Positions 1 to 14,235 of a DNA stretch of 64,000 bases are shown in pieces (the first letter of the stretch is position 1; each line of letters starts with the position of its first letter). The DNA comes from Eleginops maclovinus (taxonomy: Eukaryota; Chordata; Actinopteri; Perciformes; Eleginopidae): positions 5,016,001 through 5,080,000 of the forward strand of contig NC_086351.1 in the NCBI RefSeq assembly GCF_036324505.1, written 5' to 3'. The notes beneath the pieces were generated by a model. The model saw only the letters and a program-made list of their open reading frames with translations. It did no database searches and had not been told where the DNA came from. The translations under genes were made by a program, and so were the position numbers.

Positions 1-700
1 GTTATTATCTTATCATGCCATCATTTCAGGCGGCAGGAAACGCTGCAGACCTCGTGATTTTTGTGTCACTCCATCCCTTCCCTCTGTGTCTCTCGCTCCC
101 TGTGCCTCAGCTGTGGCCCTTCCATCACTTCTACCTCTCCCTGGTGGGCTGTGCTTTTTCGCCTCATCGCTTCACCAATCCCCCCTGGCCCCCTCTTTTC
201 TCTTTCTTGTTCAATATCATACACTCTCTTCCTGTCCCCTCCTCCATTATGCTACCTCTCCTTGACTCCTTTCCCTCTCGCTGCCACTCCCCTGCCCTTC
301 TTCATGTCATCACGCATCATGCCGTTTCTTATCCGTTTGTCACATTCTGCTTCTTGCTGGGTGTTCATAATCTGTTTCACTCCGTTATCTATCTTTGTGT
401 CCTGTGTTTCATCTCCTCCACATGACGCAATTATCGGCCTTTCATACCGTCCTTGTCATTCTCTTCATCTCACAGGTGTTCATGCCTCAGTGTGATCCTG
501 CATGTGTGTGTGCGGTGTCCACATCGTAAGTGTGTGTGTGAGGAAAATGCTTGTTAGGTACTCATTATTTTCCTTTTCAGTCCTTTTCGGTTTTAATAAG
601 AGAACATGTAAAAACTATTGTAAAACTCATGGATGAATACTGGATATTATAAACAGCATTTGCAAACTCAATATGTGTTTTTTTTTAAATGTTGTTATTG
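1..700. other. No gene seen; pyrimidine-rich block
   Basis: Positions 60-480 are strongly C/T-rich on the plus strand (runs such as ccatcccttccctctgtgtc). Two overlapping open frames here are rich in Ser, Pro, Leu and Phe, as pyrimidine-rich DNA gives in any frame, so I do not call them genes. Positions 484-540 hold broken TG repeats. The rest is AT-rich unique sequence without recognisable features. Confidence 0.6.
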
Positions 701-708
701 TTGATTAC

Positions 709-840
709 TTCCAGCACCTCTTGGCGGGCTGATCCGCAGTTTATTCAGCAGCTCCTGCATTTTCTCCTCATTTTCACTTCTGCATGTATTAGCAGAAGCG
801 GTATTCAGAGTCCTTTTTGCCACAGGAGGACCTTGGTTTG
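709..840 (-). CDS. Candidate internal exon, product unknown
   Basis: On the minus strand an open stretch of 43 full codons follows an acceptor-like TTTACAG (AG at 841-842) and ends at a donor-like GTAATC (GT at 707-708). The translation has ordinary composition and a charged, possibly helical part with the motif ENEEKMQELLNKLRISPPRG. A stop lies just upstream of the acceptor, and another lies four codons beyond the proposed donor, at 695-697. So the frame is closed on both sides, as expected for an internal exon. The polypyrimidine tract before the acceptor is weak (ttgttcaccatag). A run of this length without a stop occurs by chance about one time in ten per frame. I do not recognise the product; it could equally be chance or a relic. 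Confidence 0.25.
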
Positions 841-1021
841 CTGTAAACTATGGTGAACAATTTTCTCTGGCAGCGGGAAACAGTTCAACTTTAGGATGCG
901 TGGGAGCATAAAATCCAACTGAAAGTCAGTTTAAAGTGATCTGCTGTGTTCCTCCCGATAAAACTCTGGGTGCTTTGTGTTACAAATCATTAAAAACCGA
1001 AACTTATGAACATCGTGCACT

Positions 1022-1023
<2 letters not shown>

Positions 1024-1060
<37 letters not shown>
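1024..1060. repeat. Compound microsatellite (TG)n(GA)n
   Basis: About 11 TG units run directly into about 8 GA units, followed by a short GTGTG. It lies 120 bp left of the large (CA)n at 1178. Confidence 0.95.
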
Positions 1061-1061
<1 letters not shown>

Positions 1062-1175
1062 TGTGTTTTCCTAGAATCTAATCTAAAACGGTATCGTCCT
1101 TGTGTCCAGTGGTTGGTGTGGAAAACACTGGAGAAAGGTTCAAAGAGAGGACAGGAAAGGGGAGGGGTTAAAAAA

Positions 1176-1739
<564 letters not shown>

Positions 1740-2160
1740 ATGACAGCCAACATACACTGGAGGAGTAGAAGAAGAGGGATGGAGTGGCCAATGAGTACAT
1801 GAGAGGCAAAGAAAAAAAGAGCATGCAAATAAGAGACGGAGAAAAAGGAACGGAGACAGTGCATCGCTGACAAGGTGAGACCGAGGAGAGGTAATCTGTG
1901 ATGACAGATCGAGAAAAGGAAAAACACAGAGAGAGGGAGGACGCAGGAGAGGAATACAAACACAGAAAAGATGAAAGGCGTCAGAGAGAGAGATGGAGGC
2001 GATCTTCATCAGACACGAGGAAGAGGTAGAAAGATTATTTATCCAAAGCCTCGGGGGAGGAGAAGAGAAACAGAGCGAGTGGTGGGAGACACAGTACACA
2101 AGAAAGAAAGCCAAAACAAGACAAGCAAAGGATGAACATGAGCAATGAGGGAGGCTGAAG
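1740..2160. repeat. Purine-rich low-complexity block
   Basis: The plus strand is dominated by A and G (gagagagggaggacgcagg and similar). Minus-strand open frames across it are rich in Ser, Leu, Phe and Cys and are composition artefacts. Confidence 0.7.
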
Positions 2161-2310
2161 AGGAGCTGCCTTTTGAAAGCTATTTGGTTCGGAGCCCCCA
2201 TTAATTCAGCCCGCATTTAGCTCTCCCTGTGAAGTGCTTTGGTAACAATGGATTCATCAAGCAGCCTGCATGATTTGAATTTAACTCAAGGAATGGAGAA
2301 CGGGTTGGGT
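2160..2310. promoter_or_regulatory. Possible conserved noncoding element
   Basis: After the purine block the sequence changes to a complex, balanced stretch with homeodomain-type cores (CCCATTAATTCAGC near 2197) and a non-repetitive AT-rich segment near 2250-2290. This texture resembles vertebrate conserved noncoding elements. It is a judgement from appearance only; no alignment was possible. Confidence 0.2.
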
Positions 2311-2739
2311 GAGGGGTCCTGAGTATCGTCAGAGACGTGCAGCTAGCGGAAGGACAGGCCAAGTGTGGGGCCGCTCTTCCATTGTGTTGAGGGGCCATTC
2401 ATCGTGACAAGATGCTCATGGGAAGGGTGGGGTGTCAACTTTTACTGTCACAAAGATGAGTGAGGTATTGTGTGTTCACCAGGACACACACAAAAGGGAG
2501 GCAGGGGAGATAAGTCCGTACATAAGTATGTGAGAGGGTGTAAATGCAGCGATTTAGTGCATTTAAGTACAATTTGTATGTAGGCTGAATCCAACAAGTG
2601 GAAGGAATATGCAGCGTGATTACCCCAGATGGGAAATCTAAATAATTACATGCAATTTATTCCCTGAAAAATCACGATTAAATGTCATCATGGGATGTTT
2701 CGCTGATGATCACGTGCAGAGTGCTGCATTTTCAGGAGG
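2311..2739. other. Unique sequence, nothing recognised
   Basis: AT-rich unique DNA without plausible exons or known repeats. Confidence 0.5.
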
Positions 2740-3070
2740 CCACACATTTCTGACATACCCTATTCCCCACATAATTGACTTCCCACTCCTCCTCCCTTTC
2801 CTCTGCATCCTTGCCATTATTCCCCCACTCATCTCCCTCTGCTGGGATTATTTACCGTTTACAGTCCTGCATCATCTGTCACTTCTGCCTCTAACTCCGC
2901 TCATCCCTCCCTCCCATCACACTTGTCAGACACTGAGGTCATTGTGAGCCGTAAAATAACAGCAGACAAAAGGGCTCTCTCTTTTTTTTTTCATCTCTCC
3001 CCTCCTCCATTGTCGCCCTTTTCCCTACTTCTCCAGCTCCCATACTTATATTCCATCTTTGCAACCTATT
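2740..3070. repeat. Pyrimidine-rich low-complexity block
   Basis: C/T-rich on the plus strand, with a run of nine or more T near 2982 and repeated cctccc/ctccc strings. The overlapping open frame is a Leu/Pro/Ser-rich artefact. Confidence 0.65.
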
Positions 3071-6000
3071 GCCGGACAATGGAGGCCAACTAAACGCTGA
3101 GATAACGGCACTCTGCTAATACTGCAGCCAATAAACAAACCTCTGCAGAGTTGTTTACCCATATCCACAATCAGAGCCTCTATAAAGTTACTTTATCACC
3201 TCGGTTGTCCTATTGTTTTACACACTTGGGAAAATCTGAGATATATTCATGGGTAAATTGTCTTTTTTTCACACAAACAGAAAAGCACAACTCTATATTT
3301 TTATGTACCCGAGTATTCCTTCACAAAGTTGTTGTGTGTCCTGCGGCAAAGCGACTCTGATCACTTCTGTTTACAGTAAATGGGGTCCTTTTGCAAAGCG
3401 ACGGCTCAGAGAGTGTTCCGGTAATGGAGAGTGAAGAGACGAATGGGTATGGAATGCTAATGAGCTGCTGATTATGCACCAGCGTCGCTCTAAGTCATAC
3501 ACGGATTATGAGATGATGGTCCCCTGGGTATGGATGTGTAAAAAGGCTCCCTATTTCTTCCTAGCTTTGGAGGTCAAGTGACCACACGGATGTAGACATC
3601 TTTATTTGTTCTTGGGCCAATATGGCACGGTGAGCAAAAGACCTACTGTAACCGTCCTACTGAGAGCCTGAGGGGACAAACACACACCGACCCTTTGAAG
3701 GTGCCACAATGGGTTTCTCCTTTTGATAACTTCAAAGGGAATATTCCTTCAGTTTGTCAGAAATACTTTTGGCTTTTTTCCCTTTGCAATGTGAAATCTT
3801 ACTGTCAATTCACACAAAGGCTGATGTGGGTTCCCTGCCCTGTTGGGCCCCTGTGCATGTACACAATCAGCCTGACTTACAATCAATGGAGCGGTTAAAA
3901 ACCACAGAAGCAAATGGTGGTATAAATTACGATATTCTTTTTTAACCTTGCCAATTTGTTGCAGATAAAGTGGAGTAGATACACTACAGAAGCAGTACAG
4001 TACACACCCATATAAAGATGCACACAGGCTGGCATCCACTAACCACAATACCAACATCAATAGAGCTCCTCTTCTGTACATTAATTGATGCTGATTTGAC
4101 TGTCGGGCCACCCTTCTATTTATTCTCCTCATTGGGCCTTATTACGTCAGCCTATCATCAGTCTCTGTTGACCCTCATACACACCCACACACACAAATAC
4201 GGCATGTCTCCGTTACACAAACAGAATTCAGAAAGCCCCAGAGGACGTCGCTGCATGAAAAGGCTCTCCTGCAAATGGCTCATGTATTCAGCCCTTTCCC
4301 CCGGTGGATCTGCCCTATATTGACAGAGCAGAATGGCGAAGGCTCTTGTCAAACCATGAGACAAAACAGTGTGACACAGTTCTCACACTACCCGAATGAC
4401 ACACCAAATAATAGAACACTGCGTCCCTCGATTTGAAAGGGCAATTTCACTCAATTATGGCTATGAGCTTGTTGTATACGAGGACAAGGTGAACCTACAT
4501 TTAGGTGCAAAATCAGCCTATATTTTTGAGGGAATGAAGTAGTGTCTGAAATATGGATGGGGTTTGAAAAATAAAATCAATGCGACTAACACGTTGAAAG
4601 TGAAAAGCGCTGAAGAAGCAGTGAAGTGTTATTCTTCCCGAGAGCTTTCCTCTCTTGTGTCAACCTTGAGATACAAACACTATGTGTGTGTTTGTGTGTT
4701 TTTCAAATAAAAGTGTAGGTTACAGGTACATTCATTTCATAAAGAAAGGTTTACATTTTTGGTACTGTAAATGTATTCATGTAACATCTGTATATACCTT
4801 TTGTCAACAAGTAAATATTAAGTCAATAAAGTAAGAACAAACAACAAAGACAGACTTCACAGTAGAGCACAGTCATTGATAAAAGGCCGCCACTGCAGAC
4901 CCTAAGGGCCGTACCAGCACTGGTCCAGCAACTTGACTCAACAAAGCCAGTACAACTTGTCCAGTATGTGAAGTTCAAAGGCCTGGTTGCAGAGACATAC
5001 AGGTTTTCAACACAATCATAAAAAATCAAAATCAAAAATCAACATTGCATTTCACCATCATTCAGTGACACAAAAAAAAGAATGGGAACAATATGTGCCC
5101 CGTGGCTGATTCTGCATAAAAACCCTCGCTGTGGCATTCAGAACCAGATGTAATTTCTGCCCGGGCACGCAGCCAAGAGAGAGAAGCATATATAATCAAT
5201 TAGGTGATTTGAAGAACAATAGGCTGCAGTCTGGAGGTATTTCTAGGATGGAAAAGTGGAACAGAAATGACTGGATGTGCTGTTTATAGTTTCACAAAAA
5301 TCAAAAACAACATTGAAGTTTCTGAATATTATTTTTTAATGAATCAATAGTTGGGCTCAGCAGTACCTTAAATGATAAAAAAATACTGGTGTTTTTATTT
5401 TTAGTTAAGCTGGAAGGAACTATACACTCCTTATCAGCAGTTATACAGTCCTGTAGCACCGCTGATATGGTTCCTAATGAATGAGTCTCATCTGCATATC
5501 AAAACAAAAAACTGTCGACTGTTGAGGTGGCTCAAGTTGTTGTGGTGGCATTAATTTCCTGGGCTGAGCAAACAAAATGGCACTTCTTACAAAAACAGAG
5601 TACAGAGTAAGTAAAATGTGGACTACTGAGGGCGCTTTGTAAGCATCTTTTGCTTTAACAGATATAAATGCACACAGACAACAGCCTTAAAATGCATAAT
5701 ATAGCACAAACAAAAGGTGTAAACTGCTAGCTAGGGAAAATTCATCCTAACTATGAAGGTTTAAATGTCTTCCAAGAATGAATTATGAGGAGGACAATGA
5801 ACTTAATGCTCTTCTTACTCTAGACCTGAAGAGGAAACACTACAAACACTTATGTTCAACCCTTAAATGAGCAAAAAAATGTAAATGTTTTGGAAAATTA
5901 ATTAATTTGATGATTTTTCTTGTAGAATATGACCTTTATTTTCTGACTCTGTATCTTGTGAGATAACTTGCGCATTCTATATATTATTAGACCTATATTA

Positions 6001-7929
6001 CACTGTTATTAAGTGACAAAGCCTGTGAGTTCAAGAGCTAAACATATGTGTGTTTGTATACACTGCATACTTTATTTACTGTACATGGTAAGCACTGGCC
6101 CAAAAAAGGTACCAAAAACAGTGATCGCATTAACTTTGGGTCGACCACTTTCCCCACGTAACATTGCCTGAAACATATCAACCTTAGCTTAATAACGCCT
6201 TTCTAAATGTGAAGTGTTATTGGAGGTAAATTGCCGAGATGGAGGACATTTTTTGGAAGTAAATTGCCAAAAGGAGGGCATTTTTCCCGTTATATTTCCA
6301 GCCTCATTCGCTGCTAATGCCCAGAGTGAACTGAATGGGAGCCGTGACGCTGTGAGGTGGGAGGAAAGGACGGTGGGTGGGGAAGAAAAGTGGCGCTGCG
6401 CTGATGGGACTTTTATGATGTCCTGTGTCGCCGGAGCGTGGAGCAGGAAGAGGAAGGGCCGACAGAAAGGAGTGTCAACGAGGCTTCTGTAAGGACACGC
6501 TTCAGAGTGAGCGCCTGGTGGGTCTGGAGGGCTTAACAGTGTGAGACAAAGACAGTCTGACTGTGCGTTGTTCTGACTGCACTCATTCTTACTCATTCGG
6601 AATGAGAAAAGTTTGTGCAAAAATATTTCCTCTAAACTTTTTGCTTGGATTATGGCTTCGGGGTTAGGACCACCATGTTAGTTATGTACAAAGTTATGTT
6701 TAAAGTCAAAAGGGAATAGCATTTCAATAAGTAATTCACTGCACTTCTTTGTGAAACAGATGTCGGGGCTGAACATAAGGCAGGAATGAGCAGAAAAAGG
6801 GAAACATCTCATAACAGTCTTTCCGTGAAATTGACTTCTCACACAATAACATGAATAAATTCAAGCTACTCATTCGTGTTCTCGGAAGAAATGTTACCAT
6901 GCCTCAACATATACAAAAGAAAAAAGGGCCTGTATGTCTAACTTCACTCTATGGAGACACAGTGTGGAGATGGTTAACCACGTCCTCCACCTGGATGAGA
7001 ATAGAAATAAATTACAAAATGTACAGTTTTATATTCATGTAAAAGAGTCACTTAAGACAAGAGACTTTCTCATTTATTTTTCATTTAAAGAAGAGGCCAT
7101 TTTACAATGGTGACAAACTATCCAATCACACTGTGCACCAGTCCTTGACACGGCTGGCACATCACGAAGCTCTGCATGTACAAAGGGAGCCAAAACCATG
7201 CCCTGTGACATTTCTCTCACACTGGAAATGTGTCATTTCTGTCAAGACACATCTGTGTCAATCCATCACGATTTGGCTAATATAGCTTTGGAAAGCCAGT
7301 CAGAGGACACCGTGTTTTAACACTCGACTCTTTCAAAGTTATGAAGCTGCACATTTTATATGATGACGATGACTGATCTGCAAATGATGAAACGATATTT
7401 TGACAAGAGCCTTGCATTAAAATTTGAAAATAAAAAACAAGCAAAAATGTAAAATATGTTCAGATCTGTTTTTCCTAAATACAGTTTCTATGTTTAGAGT
7501 AAAGGCATTTGTCAGGAATACACTTTGGTCACAGAGATGGTTGGTTGGGTTTACGCCTAGGGTTGGGGTAAGGTTAAGATAATTGGAAATTGATGGGAAA
7601 ACTGATTGAGACACAGCAGCATCACTCCTCTGAGTGAGTCAGCTGGAAAGAACATTTCGGTCTCATGAGAGCTGACATGCGGTAGGCCTATGTGCAGGGG
7701 TCAGTGAACACAGCGAATCGATAAGAGGTAAGGATGAGTTCACAGACACAACGACGAGTGTGCTAGCCCAATTTACCCATCAAATCATGTTTGTGTGTAC
7801 CTCTGTCCACCTGCGTCTGAATCATTTGTGTTTCTGTGTTCACTCAAAGGTGCATGATGCACTGTTTGGGGGAGCCCGAGTACATCTCTCGCTGTGTGCA
7901 ATCTGGAGCCAGTCTGTGGTTGTTGAGTT
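3071..7929. other. 4.9 kb of unique AT-rich DNA, no gene recognised
   Basis: Both strands were examined. Open frames are short, start at arbitrary ATGs and lack family motifs. Small features only: broken TG at 4681-4700, ACAC runs near 4180, an AT-rich zone at 5270-5420, and a GGTT/GGGTT-rich patch at 7538-7575. No interspersed repeat recognised. Confidence 0.5.
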
Positions 7930-8230
7930 TTTTTTTTTCCTTCATCCCTCCGTTGGTTCCTCTCAAATGGCAATTTGTAAAACACGGCCCTCGGTTAGCC
8001 CTCTCCCTCGCCTCAAAGCCCTTCCCCGCACCAATGCTCGCTTTCCTCCTCTGTCCTCCTTCCCTCTCCCTCCCTCTTCGCATCACTTGTTTTACTTCCT
8101 TCCCTCACTTTCTTCTCTCATTTCCATACCTCCCGTGAGTCCTCGGCTATCTCCCTCTCACTGCCTGTTTATCTCCCTCTGTCATTCTCTCCCTTTCCTT
8201 CTCATTTGCCCGTCGTAGTACAGATTATTT
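7930..8230. repeat. Pyrimidine-rich low-complexity block
   Basis: Begins with a T run (gttttttttttttcc) and continues as ccctc/ttcctt-rich DNA to about 8215. Frames in all three plus registers stay open because of composition. Confidence 0.65.
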
Positions 8231-9159
8231 TTCTTCTTCATTATCTCCAGCTCTATACCATGGTTGCTGCTGTTGAGAATCATTACCTCCTCCGACTTCC
8301 AGCTTCTGTAATTATTTTATTTTTTATGGATCTCAATTGGCTTCTTACTCATAATGCAATTAAGCTTTTTCTTCTCTGCACACAGTGTCATATTGATATG
8401 CACATAAAGATGCAGACGCTGTTGAATCTCCATTTTAAACTGCATACTTTATGAGCTGCTGTTCACTCCGGCTAGCCTCCCAACAGGAACTCGTGAGAAA
8501 CAATAAAAGTTTTTCGCTGCTTTCGCTGTCACTCAAACTTAAAAAGGAGCGACCTGCAGACGGAATGGTATGGATGTTGTCAGTGTAATACTTTAGCCTT
8601 GTATGAAAAGGACCTCAAGGGAAAAGACGCTACCTGCAGAATGGCTGTGAGTCTGATCCAGGAGGGGATATAAAAATAAGATGAGGTACTTTTACGCAGC
8701 TGCCGGTGTGCAAGCATGCATTTCAGTTAACAGCTACCGTACCTGTATTGCCTAATGGTGCTTCCGCAGAGTCGGACACAGTGGATGTTGCAGAGATTGG
8801 ACCTTGAAATTTGGAAGAGGGATAGCTGAGAGCTGCTTAGTGGAGGACGAAAATGAAGCAGGAAAATGCATAAAGGAGGAGAGGAGGGAAAATCTGAAGG
8901 ACAGAGGAGAGAGTGAGGAACAGATGCACTCTCTTCTCTCAGCCTGCTTTGAATTACTTCATTCCTCTCCACTTGTCTCGTCTCATTTTCCACCAATAAC
9001 GTCAATTGTTTTCCCTCGCCTTTCATTCAGTTCACCTCTATTAAATTTGTTCCAGGACTCGCCAGTATTTAGCATTATTGTCCAGATGCAGCCCTGCCTT
9101 ACCTCACTGTGAGGCAGAACAGTCTGTCTGTCTTTCATCTTCATTAGCCGAACGTCCAC
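8231..9159. other. Unique sequence with a short purine block
   Basis: No gene recognised. Positions 8800-8930 are A/G-rich (gaggagaggagggaaaatc) and 8940-9060 are moderately C/T-rich. Confidence 0.5.
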
Positions 9160-9640
9160 CCCTCTTTTGTATCCCTCTCACACCCCTTGACCGATCCATC
9201 CATCCTTCCATCCAGCCACATGTCTGCACACAAACACACACGTGCGCTTGTGTGTGTTTCGCCGGGTATTTCCATGACAACGTCAACGCGGAGAACGCCC
9301 CTCTCCGCCTGCGGTTCAGCTCATTTGCACATCATTTGCATGTTTCTCGAGCAACCGGCGGCATTTGACTTTGACAATGGCGGGGAAACTGGCGTGACCC
9401 TGTCCGTTCTCCTAAATGTGTGTGTTCCTCCTGCTTCCTCTTTTCACCCAGCATTTTTGTCATTTAACCTTTCAATCCTATCTCTGTCCATCATTCTTTT
9501 TCCATTTTTCCCTCTCTTACAGTGCCATTCAGAGAGGCATTCCCTTTCCCTCATCCTTCTTTAGCTGCTGTTTGGAAAACACGTTGCCTTCACTTTGTCA
9601 AACCACACATGCACCTCCTCGTCTCAGTTTCTCTCATTTG
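9160..9640. repeat. Pyrimidine-rich block with short (CCAT)n
   Basis: C/T-rich, with a degenerate CCAT tetranucleotide tract near 9196-9214 (gatccatccatccttccatc). Positions 9255-9410 are a CpG-containing, more complex island (for example caacgcggagaacgcccctc). Its open frames show no recognisable domain and no convincing exon borders, so no gene is called. Confidence 0.55.
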
Positions 9641-10562
9641 TAAACATTTTTTCCAACATTTACTAACACCCATCGGAAAGAATCTGCAACTGTAAGTCTT
9701 TTATTGCCTCTCTGAATGAGAGTCACACTTGCAGCCTATTTGCGATTGGACAAAGAGCTTTCCATCCGTTTCCTTTGCAGACTAACACAGCTGCTGCACA
9801 CACACATTGCACTATTGACAGTGTATCGTAACACAGTCACTCAATTATTGACAGTCTGTAACAAGAAACATACTGGCACACGGGTACCTACATGCCTACT
9901 GAGAGAAACACACACAGCTGTAAACACACACAGACAGGTTCACAGACGTCCCCAAGAAGCTGTGAAATTAAACTTCTTTTTCAGATCCAAGACATTCTTT
10001 TGAGTGGTTAACCAGACACAAAAGCACACCTCCCTTTTGTTCCTCCTTTTATTTCCAATTAAAACAAATTCCCCATAACTGAGATTAGCATCACTAATTT
10101 GCTTCCTCCACTCCACAACAAATGACATTCGAGCATCAACAAAATGGCAAAGTCACCTCGGATTCCCCATACTCTGCTGGTGAAAGTTAAAAAGATGAGA
10201 GGGTGTAACGGAACATGGCTGTCTTTCACATCCTCCGCTCGGGTGATTTTTAAAAGCCCTGCTCAGGATCTCTGCTTTAATTGGCTGTGCTGTTGAAGTG
10301 TTCACAGGCTTCATTACTGGCAAGTCTACATGAAGCATGTCAACAGGGGGAAAAAAAATTAGACACCACCGCCACCACTCACTAAACTGAGTATATATCG
10401 TAAGTGTGTTTTGCTGTCGTTGTGAGAACAAAATGTGTGTGGATGCATACATTACAGATAGCACTACCTATTAGCATGATGTACCAAATATATGTGTGTG
10501 AGCATTGAAGGATACAAAGAAGTGTGTGCATGAATGTGTGTGTGAAGAGAAAGCATTCATTA
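9641..10562. other. Unique sequence, nothing recognised
   Basis: Mixed DNA with scattered ACACAC runs at 9797-9950 and no plausible exon. Confidence 0.5.
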
Positions 10563-10590
10563 GTGTGTGTGTGCGTGTGTGTGTGTGTGT
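10563..10590. repeat. Imperfect (TG)n microsatellite
   Basis: TG repeat with one CG interruption (gtgtgtgtgcgtgtgtg), at the left edge of a purine-rich block. Confidence 0.9.
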
Positions 10591-10734
10591 ACTCATTCGC
10601 TGGCATTTGTGTGTTTGTCAGAGACAGAGAAGGGGACATTGTGTGTTTCAAAGGAAAAAGAAATCACAGCTCTCTGCTTCTCATCTGACATTTTAAAACC
10701 CCCAGCCAGCAGAGGACAGAGAAAGTTTTATGAA

Positions 10735-10965
10735 AACAGACCGACTGTCCAGCAGAGATGACAGACACAGAGAGAGAGACAGGCTGACAGAGAGACATTG
10801 GGGAGGGGGGGGGGGGAGTATTGAAACAGAGAGACAGAGACGGAGAGAACGCAGCGGGAGGGAAAAGTATTCAGAGAACGACAGAGAGGAGAGTATTCAG
10901 AGAGTCAGGGGGAGAGGAAGGGCTTGTGCAGTTTCATTGATTTGAACCAGTAGGAGGGGAGAAAG
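10735..10965. repeat. Purine-rich block with a 12-G run
   Basis: Contains many GAGA/GACAGA units and a G run at about 10805-10816. The Arg/Glu-rich open frame across it is a composition artefact. Confidence 0.7.
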
Positions 10966-13900
10966 GGGGCACATGGGAAGGCAGAGACAGAATGGCTACT
11001 GTAAGAAAATGGCTTTATAATAAAGTTAAAGAGCAGCACACAAGACACAAAGTCTGGCGGACAGCCGAGTAAAAAGGGACGAGTGGAGATGGAAACAGAG
11101 GTAGGGCTTTTCATTTTTAGATTTGTATGAATTGGACTTTGTGATCCACCTTCATGTAAACAGCTGTGAAATCGTCGAGTGACAATCTGTGGTATCACCA
11201 ACACTTCATACCTCCCACTCATGATGTCTAATTAATGTCAGACTTGTCAATGCCCCATTTATTGGTATACACTCCCTAAGATATATGTCCTCCTCTCCGA
11301 GCAATCAGAAAACAAATGGCTGCATATTATGTAATGGTATGATTTGCAAAGACATATTTATTTAATCTAAACGGATGTGTCGCGGTAATGTGATTTGAAA
11401 ACGTGCTTCAGCAATGTGAGAAGGATTTCATTATGTAGAAACACACACAGGGAGGGAGGAAGGAGTGTGTGTGGGAGGAAAAATATGAGAAAAAGAAGAT
11501 GTTTGGACAAAAGAATAATGCCGGTGAAATTCTACATTCTTCTTATAATCATTAAATTCTATGAAAATATCAAAAGCAGTAATGAATGTATCTTAAAGTA
11601 TTGTCAGTGGCCGATATAGCCTATCCCTCTGCTGCATTGTTGCTGAAAACTTATTAGAAATACATGAATGAGCCACACCATTGCACTCGGTAACATGTTG
11701 CCTTATTACCATAAAGAGGGGCACTACTTTATTGAGTCAAAAGCACATCGTGCTGCACACCAATGCGTATAAATCCACAGCTGAAAATTGTCCCTAACAA
11801 ATACTCCATTCACTCTTCCTGGAGTAATATTGGCTAATAACCCAGTAGTGTCATACTGTTAATGGAAATGTAAAAGAAATGGTATAAACTATGTATTTGT
11901 GACCTGTTTTTTAAAGATTTACATCTACAAACGAGGCAATTTTAGCCACATATATTTGCATCATTTGTGAAGGTGTTTGATCTATACTGAGATGCACTGT
12001 TTAATGGGATTTGCACTTGCACCTTCGCAATGCGAAAATGATTTGATCATGCCAATAAGACATCTTGAATAGATTGGAGCTGAGATGAACAGTGATGGAG
12101 AGTGGGAAGAGGTGAGAAAATCAGCCAAGAGAAAATCGGTAGGTGATATAGTGTTGATTAACATTGATGATTTATACTGATCATTTCATTTCATTCATTG
12201 CATTGGCAAGGTTGTCCATTTCCCTGCTAATAAAGATCAATAAAGGATTTTGTACACTTAGTTTAGAGTCCTGTTACCAGATACAATACATAGAACGAGC
12301 AAGGTAATTAGATATTCAGAAAGACAGCACGTTAAAGCAAGAAGGAGATCAGATAGAGAAGTGTAAAGAGAAACAGAGAGATTGCAGATGATCTCAGAGC
12401 ACCAAGCCCGAGCTGCACTCTGTGTTGACCTGCTCTGACCCCGTGACAATGTGACTAATGGTCTCGAAACATTCAAGGACCAGGAGACCAAGCGCTGATG
12501 GAGGCGCGCAATAACCCACATAGACAATTTGCTGTTTGCAACACCAGTGCAGCTCCAAAAGAAAACAGAGAGTGATTCTAAGAGAGTGGGAGAGATGGAG
12601 AAGATAAAAGTACTGCATGGTTGGGAGTTATTTGTCCAATCCTGCCACACTGCAGGCAATAAATGAGCAGAAATATCTCTTTAACCCTCGTTTAGGGTAG
12701 TTTAGAGTTGCTACATGGATCATTGAACACGGAATAAACTAGGTAACCACCAAAGCTGAGTTTTCAGACACTTGTTTACCTCAACAAACCTGCAGCAGTA
12801 AATGAATGCAGAGGACATGCTTAAACAGATCTTTCTGTACAAACGGAGCTATCAGCTTTTGCACTGCGGCAGATGGCGGATCACACCGTAGTGCTGATAT
12901 ATGTAATCCACTTTGCATTTAGTTTAATCATTGTGTCTTAATCTTACAGTATAACCTGTCATTGTCATTACCAAATGTTGACATGCAGGGAAGCGGAAAA
13001 GGACAAAAGGATTCTGGGACAAAATCATAAAAAAACAAAACAATAGAGCCACTTTGATTGACAGTTATTTCGTTCTAGGGTTGTTTATAATGCCTCTGTT
13101 TGTCCACACCTTTCTAAGTGACGTTATATAAAGAGTAAAGTGTTAGTGAGGAAGTGTACAACATGTCTTCCAATCACGTCCTGCTGCAGAAGTATGGAGC
13201 GAGCGCATAGAGCAACACTTGCCGGCGGGGTAAACAGCTGGTTGTCAAAAAAAAGGTGCAAGAGGCCATAATCTTTCTTTTTGCATATGGTTAACGTGAC
13301 AACATCTTTCCTGGAAGGTGTGTTGAAATTGGTTGTACACATGACAGATGTCAGAAGTAGTTTTAGGGAAAAAGTGACCTTGAGAAAAAATACTCACTTT
13401 CTAAACTCTGCACAGCTGGCCAATCAGTGCGTGGATTAGTTTGTGAATGACAGAATGTCGGTTTTGTGAAGTTTGACATTGTAAGAAAAACTGTAGATCA
13501 CTTGGTCCACAAAATATTGTGTCTTTGGAGTCTCAAACCTGGGGGTCTCGAGGATTTTAAGGGATGTAGGAGAGTATTTGGTTGGCTTATCACTGGATTT
13601 TAATCATTTCTTTGAAGAAAACTAAATAAATAAAAGTTTGGATGATTAAACACATTCCTTTTTGTATCTAACAAAATAAGGGCATCTAAACCCAAGCTGC
13701 TATATTCACAGATATTACTTTCTGCATAACAGCCTCTCTCTTCATTAGGAAAGTATCAAGTTAAAACAACTAAGAGCTTATAAAAGAAAGAACATTGGAG
13801 GGAAAACACAAGGAAAAAAGGAACCTATTAAGTATGTATGATTGGAAAACTGATCTCAGTTGCAATATTCACAGGAAGAAATCTGCTGGAAACTCCTTCT

Positions 13901-13984
13901 AACAAAACAATGCAGTTGTTGGGGGCAGAAGGGAGGATTACAGGATTGCATTCGTAGAAAGATGGAGGAAAGAGAAACATGGAG
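10966..13984. other. 3 kb of unique AT-rich DNA, no gene recognised
   Basis: No known repeat, microsatellite or plausible exon. Minus-strand open frames near 12258-12659 have mixed composition but no recognisable domain. Confidence 0.5.
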
Positions 13985-14235
13985 GTGGGCTACTTTCCAT
14001 CATTATCCTCTTTTTCCTCCCTGTGTCTTTCCTCCCGTCTCGCAATCTAGACATCCTTTTGCCACTGGGCCCTCTTACATCTTCTTTTAGTTTGTCTCAT
14101 TTCCTTACTGCGTGTCTTTCTGTCTTCCTGTACCTCAAAAACTTCAAATCCCTTTCAACTTTACGACAGCTGTTCATTTCTCTAAGTCTCCCTGTATCTG
14201 TATCATGTTGCTCCCTCTCAGTCTCTCCGTTACTT
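13985..14235. repeat. Pyrimidine-rich low-complexity block
   Basis: ctttttcctccctgtg-type sequence; open in several registers through composition. Confidence 0.6.
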
